DNA from: Petralouisia muris
GTDB lineage: Bacteria > Bacillota > Clostridia > Lachnospirales > Lachnospiraceae
DNA: 64,000 bases
NCBI RefSeq assembly: GCF_004793545.1
Contig: NZ_SRYA01000006.1
Coordinates: 1 to 64,000 of the forward strand
Reading direction: 5' to 3'
The position numbers were made by a program, and so were the translations under genes. The notes beneath the pieces are model-generated. The model was not told the DNA's origin, did no database searches, and worked only from the letters and a program-made list of their open reading frames with translations. Position 1 is the first letter of the stretch, and each line of letters starts with the position of its first letter. Below are positions 8,800-17,114 of this stretch, piece by piece.

Positions 8800-9550
8800 G
8801 CAGGGAATCACCCCGGAAAGCCAGGCATACATGGGAAGCATTGTCAGTGAAGCCTTTATGGAATTTGACAAACATACGCTGATGCCGTTCTACCAGAAGA
8901 TGAATGACGCGATCCGCACAGAGAGCGGGCGCGCGCTGGCAACAGGCGGGAATATTTACTGCAGCGCAAACTTTACCTCCGGGATCGGGCGTGTAAAGGG
9001 TCCGGACGGAAATCCCGAACCCCGGCAGATATACGCGCCTCACGGATATGATTCCGTAGTAGACAGCGATAATTATGAAAATTTCAGCCAGGAAAATGTG
9101 GTGGCTCTGTTTGCAGATAAACGTACCACCCAGGAACGCCTTCAGATGCCGGTGATCGTCGGGGAATGGGGAGCATTTCCAAGCAAAGATTTTTCAAACC
9201 GGCTGATCGATCAGATGAATGAGATCCTGGAAAGCTATTTATGGAGTTCCGCATATTGGCAGTATCTGCCGGGAATGGAAGAGGATAAAAATTATTCTGC
9301 ATTGAAGAGGGCCTATCCTGCCTGGACAGACGGAGTGCTCAAAAGCTATCATTATGACAGGCAGAAAAAGCAGTTCCAGGTTTCCTGGACTGGAAAGGAA
9401 GTGATCTGTTATCTTCCGTTTATGGATTATCAGTTCATCGGAAACGGCGTCCTGAAAACAGAGACGGTGAAAAAACAGCAGGATTCTGTTTATGTAAAGA
9501 TTACATCTGAGCAGGCCGGAGAGATGTCCGTGGTGATCAGAAATAAATAA
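8765..9550 (+). pseudogene. Glycoside hydrolase family 5 (endoglycoceramidase-like), 3' half only
   Basis: About 240 C-terminal residues of a GH5 enzyme. It starts near FMEFDKHTLMPFYQKMNDAIR, a piece that in full-length members lies just after the acid/base Asn-Glu-Pro motif, so the acid/base and the first half of the barrel are gone. The nucleophile motif VIVGEWGAF and a C-terminal beta-sandwich remain. Upstream the sequence becomes the 5' end of the opposing AraC gene, with no promoter or good ribosome site. The break is placed at about 8800-8830. It cannot be catalytically active. The family call rests on the PHGYD, GEWGAF and SYLWSSAYWQYLPGM region. Confidence 0.72.
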
Positions 9551-9566
9551 ATTTTAAGCGTAAATA

Positions 9567-9600
9567 AAGTGCAGTATCCCAAAAGAGGCTGCACTTTTTC
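9567..9600 (+). terminator. Terminator after GH5 remnant
   Basis: AAGTGCAG (9567-9574) pairs with CTGCACTT (9589-9596), followed by a T-run. It still closes the truncated GH5 unit and separates it from the structured repeat and GH94 gene downstream. Confidence 0.75.
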
Positions 9601-9620
9601 AAAGAAAGAATGTTTGTAAC

Positions 9621-9755
9621 TACTCAGAACAGGATAGCGCATTTACTGCGCTATCCGTACGAAAACGTATGAACTGTAAGAGCAATCCCCATTGCCGTAC
9701 GCAATTTTCATGGGATTGCAGTGTATCTGCGAGGATACTGAGCAGATACGAATGT
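9621..9755 (+). ncRNA. Structured repeat, copy 1 (leader of GH94 gene)
   Basis: Hairpin 1 is a perfect 10-bp stem (9632-9641 with 9647-9656, 5-nt loop). Hairpin 2 has an outer stem GCAATCCC/GGGATTGC (9682-9689, 9712-9719) and an inner stem ATTGC/GCAAT (9691-9695, 9701-9705). A third pairing GTATCTGC/GCAGATAC lies at 9723-9750. Related copies at 13.88 and 16.96 kb keep the same layout with compensating base changes. The element ends about 25 nt before the GH94 ATG. The role is unknown; an RNA-level regulator or element end is possible. Confidence 0.55.
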
Positions 9756-9779
9756 TTCAAAATTATGGAGGAGATTACG

Positions 9780-12216
9780 ATGAAATTCGGATATTTTGAT
9801 GATGAGCGCAGGGAATATGTGATCACGACGCCAAAGACGCCGCTCCCGTGGATTAATTATCTTGGCAGCAGTGATTTTTTCAGTCTGGTTTCCAATACCT
9901 GCGGCGGCTATTCTTTTTACCGGGATGCCAAACTCCTGCGCCTGACGCGCTACCGCTACAATAATGTCCCGGCGGACAATAACGGGAAATATTTTTACAT
10001 CAGAGAGGGAGGCGCCATATGGAATCCAGGCTGGCAGCCCACGAAGACGGAACTGGATTCTTATGAGTGCCGCCATGGAATGGGCTACAGCAGATTCTCT
10101 TCCGCGAAAAACGGGGTGGAGGCTTCGCTGCTGACTTTCGTTCCGATTGGGGATACGTGCGAGATCAGCAGGCTGACCGTCAAAAATTGTACGCACCGGG
10201 CAAAATACCTGCAGTTATTTTCTTACGTAGAATGGTGCCTCTGGAATGCGGATGACGATATGAAGAATTTCCAGAGGAATTTAAGCACCGGAGAGGTCGA
10301 AGTCAAAGGTTCGGCTATTTATCATAAGACGGAGTACAGGGAACGGAGGAACCATTTCGCAGTTTACGGAGTCAATACGCCCATTGACGGATTTGACACG
10401 GACCGGGACGCGTTTTTGGGGGAATACCGCGGGGCGGATGCCCCTCTGGCGGTGGAGTCAGGGACATGCACGAATTCTGTGGCAAGCGGCTGGTCGCCCA
10501 TTGCGTCCCATCAGATCAATCTGACCTTACTGCCGGGAGAAGAGAAAACCTATATTTTTAATCTGGCGTATATCGAAAACCCGGAATCCGAAAAGTGGGA
10601 AACGCCGGGCATTGTGAATAAGGCGCGTGCGGAAAAGCTTCTGGAAAAATACGGAAATGAGGCGGCGGCAGAGAAGGCATTTTCAGAATTAAACCGTTAT
10701 TGGGACCGGCTGCTTTCCAGATTCCATGTGGAAACGGCGGATGAGAAGGTGAATCGGATGGTCAATATCTGGCATCAGTATCAGTGCATGGTGACGTTTA
10801 ACATGTCGCGTTCCGCATCCTACTATGAATCCGGCATCGGGCGCGGGATGGGATTCCGGGATTCCTGCCAGGACCTGCTCGGGTTTGTCCATCTGATACC
10901 GGAGCGGGCCAGGGAACGGATTCTGGATATAGCTTCTACCCAGTTCCCGGACGGGAGCGCGTACCATCAGTATCAGCCTTTGACGAAGAAAGGAAATTCA
11001 GATATCGGCAGCGGCTTTAATGACGATCCCTTATGGCTGATCGCGGGAACAAGTGCCTATGTGCGCGAGACCGGGGACTCTTCGATCCTTTCGGAAATGG
11101 TGCCTTTTGACAATTGTGAGGATACGAAAGTCCCGCTTATGGAACATCTGAGACGCTCCTTTGAATTCACGGTCAGCCACAAAGGACCCCACGGGCTTCC
11201 GCTGATCGGACGGGCGGACTGGAATGACTGCCTGAACCTAAATTGCTTTTCCGAACACCCGGGAGAACCTTTTCAGACTTTCGGGCCAAGTGAAGGGCCG
11301 ACGGCAGAGTCGGTATTCATTGCAGGAATGTTTGTAAAATATGGAAACGAGTATGCAGACCTGTGCCGCCTGATGGGTATGGGGGAAGAAGCGGAACGGG
11401 CCCGCAGGGAAACAGAAAAAATGAGGGAGGCAGTCCTGGAATACGGATGGGACGGAGAATGGTTCTTAAGGGCCTATGACTCGTATGGCGGCAAGGTTGG
11501 CTCAGACGAGTGCGAGGAGGGGAAGATTTACATAGAGCCCCAGGGATTCTGTACGATGGCAGGGATTGGTGTAAAGGAGGGGCTTGCTGAAACGGCCCTT
11601 GATTCTGTGAAATCGCGCCTGGACACCAGATACGGCGTAATGATCCTTGCGCCGTCCTATACCAGATATCACCTGGAACTTGGCGAGGTCAGTTCTTATC
11701 CGTCCGGATATAAAGAAAACGGGGGCATATTCTGCCATAATAATCCCTGGATTTCCATTGCGGAGACCGTGCTTGGGCGCGGGAACCGCGCGTTTGAAGT
11801 GTATTCCAGAACCTGCCCTGCTTATGTGGAAGCATTCAGCGAAGTCCACCGGACAGAGCCCTATGTATATTCCCAGATGGTGGCAGGCGCAGATGCCAGA
11901 CGCTTTGGGGAAGCAAAGAACAGCTGGCTGACAGGAACAGCCGCATGGACGTTTGTCAATATTTCACAGTATATCCTCGGGATTTATCCGACTCTTCGCG
12001 GCCTGGAGGTCAACCCCTGCGTGCCGGAAGGTTTCGGAGAATTTACAGTCACCAGGGAGTACCGGGGGGGCAGTGTACCATATCACGGTCAGCAATCCAG
12101 ATAACATCCAGAAAGGAGTCAGGAAAGTCTTTGTGGATGGGAAACCGGTGGAAGGCTGTGTGATTCCATATGAGGAGGGAAAGAAAGCATATAAAGTGGA
12201 AGTCATTATGGGTTAG
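9780..12216 (+). pseudogene. Glycoside phosphorylase GH94 (cellobiose phosphorylase-like), frameshifted near its 3' end
   Basis: About 811 residues if repaired. It starts [20 protein letters not shown], typical of cellobiose phosphorylase-type GH94, at ATG 9780 with GGAGGAG upstream. The N-terminal beta-sandwich is followed by an (alpha/alpha)6 barrel. The catalytic acid is in [11 protein letters not shown], and [20 protein letters not shown] forms part of the phosphate and sugar site. These enzymes split a beta-glucoside with phosphate to a sugar 1-phosphate in the cytoplasm. The frame breaks in a run of seven G (12064-12070). With six G the protein continues as [17 protein letters not shown] to 12216; as written it stops at 12104. 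Only about 50 C-terminal residues are affected. A real mutation, slippage or a sequencing error are all possible. The acceptor specificity is not certain. Confidence 0.8.
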
Positions 12217-12553
12217 CATGTATGTTAAAATCGGCTATGCTCATCTGAATTTATTGTAAAATTACTACCAAGAGAATCATGAAATATATGATTCCAGTGC
12301 AAAATAGCACCAATTCAAAGCATCTTGCACAAAAAGAACTAATTTTCGTATAATTTTGGTGAGATTAAAAGTGCAGATTAGACTGATTTATTGTGCATAT
12401 CGACGTACGATTTTTTCTAAACAGTATTTTGCACTGCGATCATAATATACTTGAAAAGAAATGATTGTATGAAAAATGGGGAGGGATTTTGAGTACAAAG
12501 GAATAACAGTATTTGCAGCAATATCAAATTAAACCTAAAGAATATGTGTATTT

Positions 12554-12596
12554 AAAAAGTGGCACAGCCAAAAACAGGCATGCACCACTTTTTTTG
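12554..12596 (+). terminator. Terminator in the gap after GH94
   Basis: AGTGG (12558-12562) pairs with CCACT (12585-12589), with an inner GCC/GGC pairing, in an A-rich/T-rich frame ending in seven T. The rest of the 490-bp gap 12217-12706 is AT-rich with no convincing gene. It probably marks the border between the sugar island and the accessory region. Confidence 0.6.
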
Positions 12597-12706
12597 TTGC
12601 AAATAAATACTGAGCAGCCAGAGGATCATACATTATATATCTGGAAGCCTCGTTCTCCGCCACACTCCAGTTTGATTTCAGAAAAATCAGATTGGAGGTA
12701 AGGAGA

Positions 12707-13132
12707 ATGGCCTACAATAAGGCAAAAGAAGAATATAAATGGAAGCAATGGAAAGAAAAAGAAGAGAGACAACTCCGAGAATTCGGAATGGATGAAGATT
12801 CCATACAGGAGTTGCGCCGAAGCGATTGGGAGGAATTTAAGTCGGACAGGCGTTTTTATGATCATCACAGTGCGTTTCAAGGATATCCGGAAAGGGAATA
12901 CCTGATGTTGTACCGTCAGGATATGAAAGGGGTTTCGGAATTATTGGATGAAATCAGTGATGAGAGACTTTTAAATGTTTTGCTTGATGCAGACTATAGG
13001 ACGCTGCAGATTCTTCTTTTGAAGATTATGGGGTTTTCAATCGTGGAAATTGCGAGTCGGTTGAGGATGAGTAAGAAGTCTATTTATTGCAGGATTGAAC
13101 GGCTGAAGAAAAAAATTAAAAAATTTTTATGA
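12707..13132 (+). CDS. Sigma-70 region-4-like DNA-binding protein
   Basis: A 141-residue, highly charged protein. The N-terminus (MAYNKAKEEYKWKQWKEKEE) is helical. The C-terminus carries a sigma region 4-type helix-turn-helix: LQILLLKIMGFSIVEIASRLRMSKKSIYCRIERL. There is no region 2, so it is not a complete sigma factor by itself. ATG 12707 is preferred over 12692 because GGAGGTAAGGAG is placed correctly for it. Small proteins of this kind are common in integrative elements and prophages of Firmicutes, where they probably act as element regulators. Here it opens the accessory region. Role inferred, not shown. Confidence 0.7.
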   Translation: MAYNKAKEEYKWKQWKEKEERQLREFGMDEDSIQELRRSDWEEFKSDRRFYDHHSAFQGYPEREYLMLYRQDMKGVSELLDEISDERLLNVLLDADYRTLQILLLKIMGFSIVEIASRLRMSKKSIYCRIERLKKKIKKFL

Positions 13133-13888
13133 GGTGCGAGGAAAAAGTGGTGTTCTCAGCGGCTATTTAAGTAGAAAGAGAAATTTTGCTGTCGGTTTAT
13201 CTTTTGATAAACTGCAGTGCAACCCTTTCAGCTGCACATTGACAACTTTATACCAGCATTACAGGTACGTTCCCGCAAGTAGAAGCGTGACAAGATAAGC
13301 GCCAGGACGGGCGGAATCGGCCGCTATACGGACGAAGATGCGGCTTCCCGATGATGGAAGCTGGCAAGAAGAACTCGGCTTTCGTCCATACAGCGTCAGT
13401 TTCCGCCCCGAGCGATCCATTATACTTGAAACAAGGCCGCGGCTGGCTTTCCGCCATGATCACAAGCGGGGGATAATGATACACATTTGCTAAAGAAAAA
13501 AGCAGGATGAAATTCAGGTTGTAATCAGCAAGACCTTTCGGACATCCGTGAACGGCATCTTGTACGGCATACAGGCATAGATAAGTAAGAAAATACCTGA
13601 TAGGACAGCGCAGGATATTTCCAGGCTTGCTGTCAGTGGAAAGTGATATCACTCAATGCATGCGGAGCGCTTCCGGCACTTGGTAGTGCAGTGAGACCAG
13701 GCGGATATTTTTTACAGACACAGACAGGAAAACAGGCGGATCCAACTATCAGGAAATCAGCCCACACCGTATCAGCCAGATGCCTGCCTGTAATGTTCCC
13801 TGCCATTATAAGTGGTGGCTGGCTTTCGGGGATGCGAGGGCAAATACGAATGCCAAAAATGAAAAACATATGATAACTGTTCAGGACA
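13133..13888. other. Hairpin-rich non-coding stretch
   Basis: No convincing gene was found on either strand in this part of a roughly 1-kb gap. Instead it holds several clean inverted repeats: a nested structure at 13309-13408 (listed separately), GACAGC/GCTGTC (13604-13609, 13629-13634), the palindrome AGTGATATCACT (13642-13653), and GCACT/AGTGC (13676-13680, 13685-13689). The density of stems suggests a structured RNA or a single-strand or origin-type function. Which one cannot be told from sequence alone. Confidence 0.45.
13309..13408 (+). ncRNA. Nested three-stem structure, candidate RNA
   Basis: Three stems enclose one another. Outer: GGGCGGAA (13309-13316) with TTCCGCCC (13401-13408). 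Middle: GGACGAA (13330-13336) with TTCGTCC (13381-13387), extendable with one mismatch. Inner: GCTTCC (13343-13348) with GGAAGC (13356-13361). Perfect nested pairing over 100 nt is unusual for random DNA. Strand is assumed from the neighbouring genes. Confidence 0.45.
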
Positions 13889-14008
13889 GGACGGCGTATT
13901 TACTGCGCTGTCCGTATGGAAATTCATAGATTGCGGCAGCAAGCCTCATTGCACAGGCAATGTTCATAGACTTTCAGCCGTATCTATTAAGGATACTGAA
14001 CAGATACA
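13880..14008 (+). ncRNA. Structured repeat, copy 2
   Basis: Hairpin 1 is a 10-bp stem (13889-13898 with 13904-13913, two G-T pairs, 5-nt loop). Hairpin 2 keeps the inner stem ATTGC/GCAAT (13948-13952, 13957-13961), but the outer stem has two mismatches. The downstream GGATACTGAACAGATAC matches copy 1. It lies about 210 nt ahead of the DUF3846 start and is the most degenerate of the three copies. Confidence 0.5.
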
Positions 14009-14031
14009 AAATGAAATCAATCGAAGTGTGA

Positions 14032-14092
14032 CGTTGATATCAGATACCATGCGGCTGTGGGAATCCACGGCCGCATGCATGTGATACCAACG
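14032..14092 (+). ncRNA. Long hairpin ahead of DUF3846 gene
   Basis: A 12-bp stem (14049-14060 with 14065-14076, one G-T pair) closes on a GAAT tetraloop. It sits within an outer arm CGTTGATATCA (14032-14042) paired with TGATACCAACG (14082-14092), one mismatch. There is no T-run, so it is not a standard terminator. It may be a leader element or part of the hairpin array that begins at 13.3 kb. Confidence 0.5.
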
Positions 14093-14220
14093 CCATACAG
14101 GATACTCTCGGAAAGACTTTATGCCAGGTCTATGCGAGGAGTCCGGAGAGAAAATCAGCCATAAAAATGGATGTGGGGGGACTTTTCGGGAGTGTCTACA
14201 TAAAGAAAGGTAATGAAAAA

Positions 14221-14760
14221 ATGAATTACGATTACGAAGAGCAGGAGACTGGCCGGGAAGAAAATCAGACAGCGGATGGAAACAAAAAAGGCGGCATGAC
14301 AGTTCTGGTGGTAGAACCGCTGAAACCAGCCTATCTCAAAACCATTTCCGGCGATCTAAAATCTCTCCAAAAGGAAGTCGGGGGACTGATCGATGCCACA
14401 TATCCGTTTGAAGACCGGGTGGCGGTGGTACTGAACGATAGAGGAAAACTGGATAATCTTATGCCGAACCGTGGGCTTTATGACAATGACGGAAACCTTT
14501 ATGACATCGTGGCAGGGAGATTTCTGGTGGTTGGATTGGGGGAGGAAAGTTTCTGTTCCCTGAATGAAGAGATGGCGACGAAATATCTGGAGAAATATAA
14601 GGCTCCCGAAATGGCAGTCTGCATCAATGGGAAGTTGGGAATGCTCCCGATACCGGAAGAGTGGACAAGAGGCAGGGATTCAGTCAGTAAAGAACCTAAA
14701 AACGGCAGAAGTCAGGAGAAAAAAATCAGAAAGAGAAGCAGGGCAGATGAAGGACGTTGA
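14221..14760 (+). CDS. DUF3846-domain protein
   Basis: About 179 residues. The core, MTVLVVEPLKPAYLKTI through GRFLVVGLGEESFCSLNEE, is a DUF3846 domain, a small domain common in plasmids and integrative elements of Firmicutes and of unknown biochemical role. The N-terminal 20 residues are acidic and the C-terminal 30 are lysine/arginine-rich. ATG 14221 is preferred over 14167 because AAAGAAAGG lies 8 nt before it. The stop at 14760 overlaps the helicase start at 14747, so the two are translated together. Its context suggests a part in element maintenance or transfer; no function can be assigned. Confidence 0.7.
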   Translation: MNYDYEEQETGREENQTADGNKKGGMTVLVVEPLKPAYLKTISGDLKSLQKEVGGLIDATYPFEDRVAVVLNDRGKLDNLMPNRGLYDNDGNLYDIVAGRFLVVGLGEESFCSLNEEMATKYLEKYKAPEMAVCINGKLGMLPIPEEWTRGRDSVSKEPKNGRSQEKKIRKRSRADEGR

Positions 14761-16771
14761 AAAAAATCTAGCCGTACAGGCGGAAAAAAATGGATACATC
14801 GGATGGTGCCGTAACAAGGCTCATGAGGAGATCGACTATATTTTTCAGGAACTCATGCCGAAGCACGGGTTAAATGTCCGGGAAGCGCAGCTCCGTCTGA
14901 GCCATGAAATGTTGGATTCCTTATGGGGAAAGCAGATCGCGTTGTGTGACGCAGGGGTAGGCATTGGGAAAACATACGCATATTTGACCGCATGTATCAT
15001 CCTGGATAAATATGGGGAAAAGGGCGGGAGTATTTCAAAACCTGGCTGCCATCCGGCGGTCATTTCCACCTCTAGCATTGCGCTGCAGGATGCAATCCTG
15101 AAAGAATACATCCCATTTTTATCCCGGATCCTGTTGGAAGAAAACCTTATCAGGAGACCACTGAAAGCGGTCGTCCGGAAAGGGAAAGAGCATTTTGTAT
15201 GTGACCAACGTCTGGAACAGCGGCTTTCCGCCATTCAGGGCAAGCGGAAAAATGAGGATCAAAGACAAGCCCTGCTCTCACTGCGGACATCTTATGACAT
15301 GGATCAGGCTCACGGGCTGAGCGGGTTTGACCGGAGGCTTATATGCGTTCCCAAATTCTGCCCGAAGAATTGCCCGGGGAGGCAAACCTGCCGTTACCGG
15401 AGGTATCTGGAACGGGTCAAAGGCGCGGGGATCCATTTTCAGCTCTGTAACCATAATTATCTGCTTGCGGACGCCTCCCACCGGGCAAAAGGCTACCGCC
15501 CGCTCTTATCCGATTACCGGGCGTTGGTGATCGACGAAGCCCACAAGCTTCCGGAAGCGGCGGGGCAGATGTGCGGAAAATCCCTGTGCAGTGACGATAT
15601 TCAAGAAATCTGCTACATGTTGGAAAAGGAGCATCAGGGCATCCGCGCCGGACGCTTAAAGGCAAAGATGAAAAAACTCTTTCATGTGATCGCAGAGAAT
15701 CATACTTTCGAGCAAGAGCAAAGGATTGCATTTCAGCAGACGGAAGAATGCGTCTCCGCAATCAAAGAAAGCGCTGCTTTCCTATATGAAATGGCCCGGC
15801 GATGCAGGGGGAGTGTTTCCAAATGGGTGCGCGGCCGGCTGGAAGAAGCGGGGATGGTCCTCTGCTATTTTTTGGTCCCCAACAGGAAATATATTTTATA
15901 TCTGGAGCAGGATGGGGAGCGGCTCCCGGTATTCTGCGCCACCAGCCGGAGGGTTCCGGCATATCTTGATAAAATGTTATGGGAGCGGGGAATCCCGGCA
16001 ATCCTAACCAGCGGGACCCTAAAAGCCGGAAATGGATTTCTGCGGATCAGACAGACGTTGGGCTTGGAGGAAACGAACCGGAAAAAGAAGACCGGGGTAC
16101 AGGAATACGTGGCAGAATCTCCGTTTGAATATAAGAGGAACTGCCTGCTTTATCTTCCCCAGGATGGAAAGCAGCTTCGGCATGGGAGCCAGGAGGAATC
16201 CGCCTGGATCGCAAAGCAGATCAAACAGCTCACCAGTTCCACCCATGGGCATACGCTGGTGCTGTTCACATCGTATTCCCTGATGGGGAGTGTCTACCAG
16301 ATTCTCCGTGGGTGTCTGCCATATACCATGGTGGAGGTGTGGCGGCACACGCAGGAGGAGATCATGCGGTTTAAAAAGCTGAAGAACGCGGTGCTGTTCG
16401 CGGCCGGTTCCTGTTGGGAGGGCGTGGATTTCCCGGGGGATATGGTTTCATCGCTGATCATTGTCAGGCTCCCGTTTGCTGTGCCCGACCCCGTGAGGGA
16501 AGCAGAGAAGGAACAGTATGGGAACCTGCGGAGATATATTGAGGCGGTTGCCGTGCCGGACATGCAGAAGAGGCTCAAGCAGGGGTTCGGCAGGGCCATC
16601 CGGACAGAAACGGACACCTGTGTGGTGACCATCCTGGACCAGCGGGCGGCAAGGGGCGGAAGATATTATGAAGATGTGCTGTGCGCCCTGCCGTCCTGCC
16701 AGATGGCAGAGTCGATGGAAGACGTGGAAAGGTTCATCCGCAGGCGGAAGAATGTGGATTATTATATGTAG
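14747..16771 (+). CDS. DinG/XPD-type superfamily 2 helicase
   Basis: 674 residues from ATG 14747, which overlaps the end of the DUF3846 gene. It has the Walker A motif DAGVGIGKTYAYL, the DEAH box VIDEAHKL, motif V-like CWEGVDFPGD and motif VI QGFGRAIRTETD. Between Walker A and DEAH lie Cys residues in FVCDQRL and KFCPKNCPGRQTCRY, spaced like the 4Fe-4S cluster of DinG/XPD helicases. It is therefore probably a 5'-3' DNA helicase with an iron-sulfur domain. There is no N-terminal exonuclease domain. It is linked to DUF3846 and lies before the recombinase set, so it probably serves the mobile element rather than general repair. Family call is firm; substrate is unknown. Confidence 0.85.
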   Translation: MKDVEKNLAVQAEKNGYIGWCRNKAHEEIDYIFQELMPKHGLNVREAQLRLSHEMLDSLWGKQIALCDAGVGIGKTYAYLTACIILDKYGEKGGSISKPGCHPAVISTSSIALQDAILKEYIPFLSRILLEENLIRRPLKAVVRKGKEHFVCDQRLEQRLSAIQGKRKNEDQRQALLSLRTSYDMDQAHGLSGFDRRLICVPKFCPKNCPGRQTCRYRRYLERVKGAGIHFQLCNHNYLLADASHRAKGYRPLLSDYRALVIDEAHKLPEAAGQMCGKSLCSDDIQEICYMLEKEHQGIRAGRLKAKMKKLFHVIAENHTFEQEQRIAFQQTEECVSAIKESAAFLYEMARRCRGSVSKWVRGRLEEAGMVLCYFLVPNRKYILYLEQDGERLPVFCATSRRVPAYLDKMLWERGIPAILTSGTLKAGNGFLRIRQTLGLEETNRKKKTGVQEYVAESPFEYKRNCLLYLPQDGKQLRHGSQEESAWIAKQIKQLTSSTHGHTLVLFTSYSLMGSVYQILRGCLPYTMVEVWRHTQEEIMRFKKLKNAVLFAAGSCWEGVDFPGDMVSSLIIVRLPFAVPDPVREAEKEQYGNLRRYIEAVAVPDMQKRLKQGFGRAIRTETDTCVVTILDQRAARGGRYYEDVLCALPSCQMAESMEDVERFIRRRKNVDYYM

Positions 16772-16954
16772 ACCTGCGATTGTTGGTCAGAGCATTTACC
16801 GCAAACTTTCAGGCATTGTTGGTTCTCACCAAAAAACAGGAGGGTTCGGGAAGGAAAGTTTGTTGGTATTTCAGGGGCAGTTTCCGGCGGTTTGGTGGTA
16901 TTGGTAGATGGCTTTGTAAGTATGGAGTGGGTATACTGTATATAGCGTATAGAT

Positions 16955-17085
16955 GTTAGGACAGGACGGCGCAAGCACTGCGCAGTCCGTACGAAAACAT
17001 AGATACCGCGGGAGCAAGCCCCATTGCCGCAGGCAATTTTCATGGGCTTGCGGGGAAAATGTGAGGGAACCGAGCAGGTTCTATA
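16955..17085 (+). ncRNA. Structured repeat, copy 3 (leader of recombinase operon)
   Basis: Hairpin 1: 16964-16973 with 16979-16988, one G-A mismatch, 5-nt loop. Hairpin 2: outer GCAAGCCC/GGGCTTGC (17014-17021, 17044-17051) and inner ATTGCC/GGCAAT (17023-17028, 17032-17037), both perfect. In the outer stem the T-A pair of copy 1 is a G-C pair here, so both sides changed together. A third hairpin GAACC/GGTTC follows. It ends about 30 nt before the recombinase start at 17115. The gap from 16772 holds nothing else recognisable. Confidence 0.6.
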
Positions 17086-17114
17086 GCGTCAGAGAAGAAA
17101 GGAAGTGAAAGAAA

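Noticed and set aside
9669-9779. A longer start for the GH94 protein at 9669
   Set aside because: The added residues would be read from the structured repeat; ATG 9780 has GGAGGAG and gives the family-typical N-terminus.
13248-13652. A 134-residue minus-strand protein in the non-coding stretch
   Set aside because: No recognisable domain, poor ribosome site and Pro/Cys/His-rich composition typical of antisense reading; the same bases form strong hairpins.
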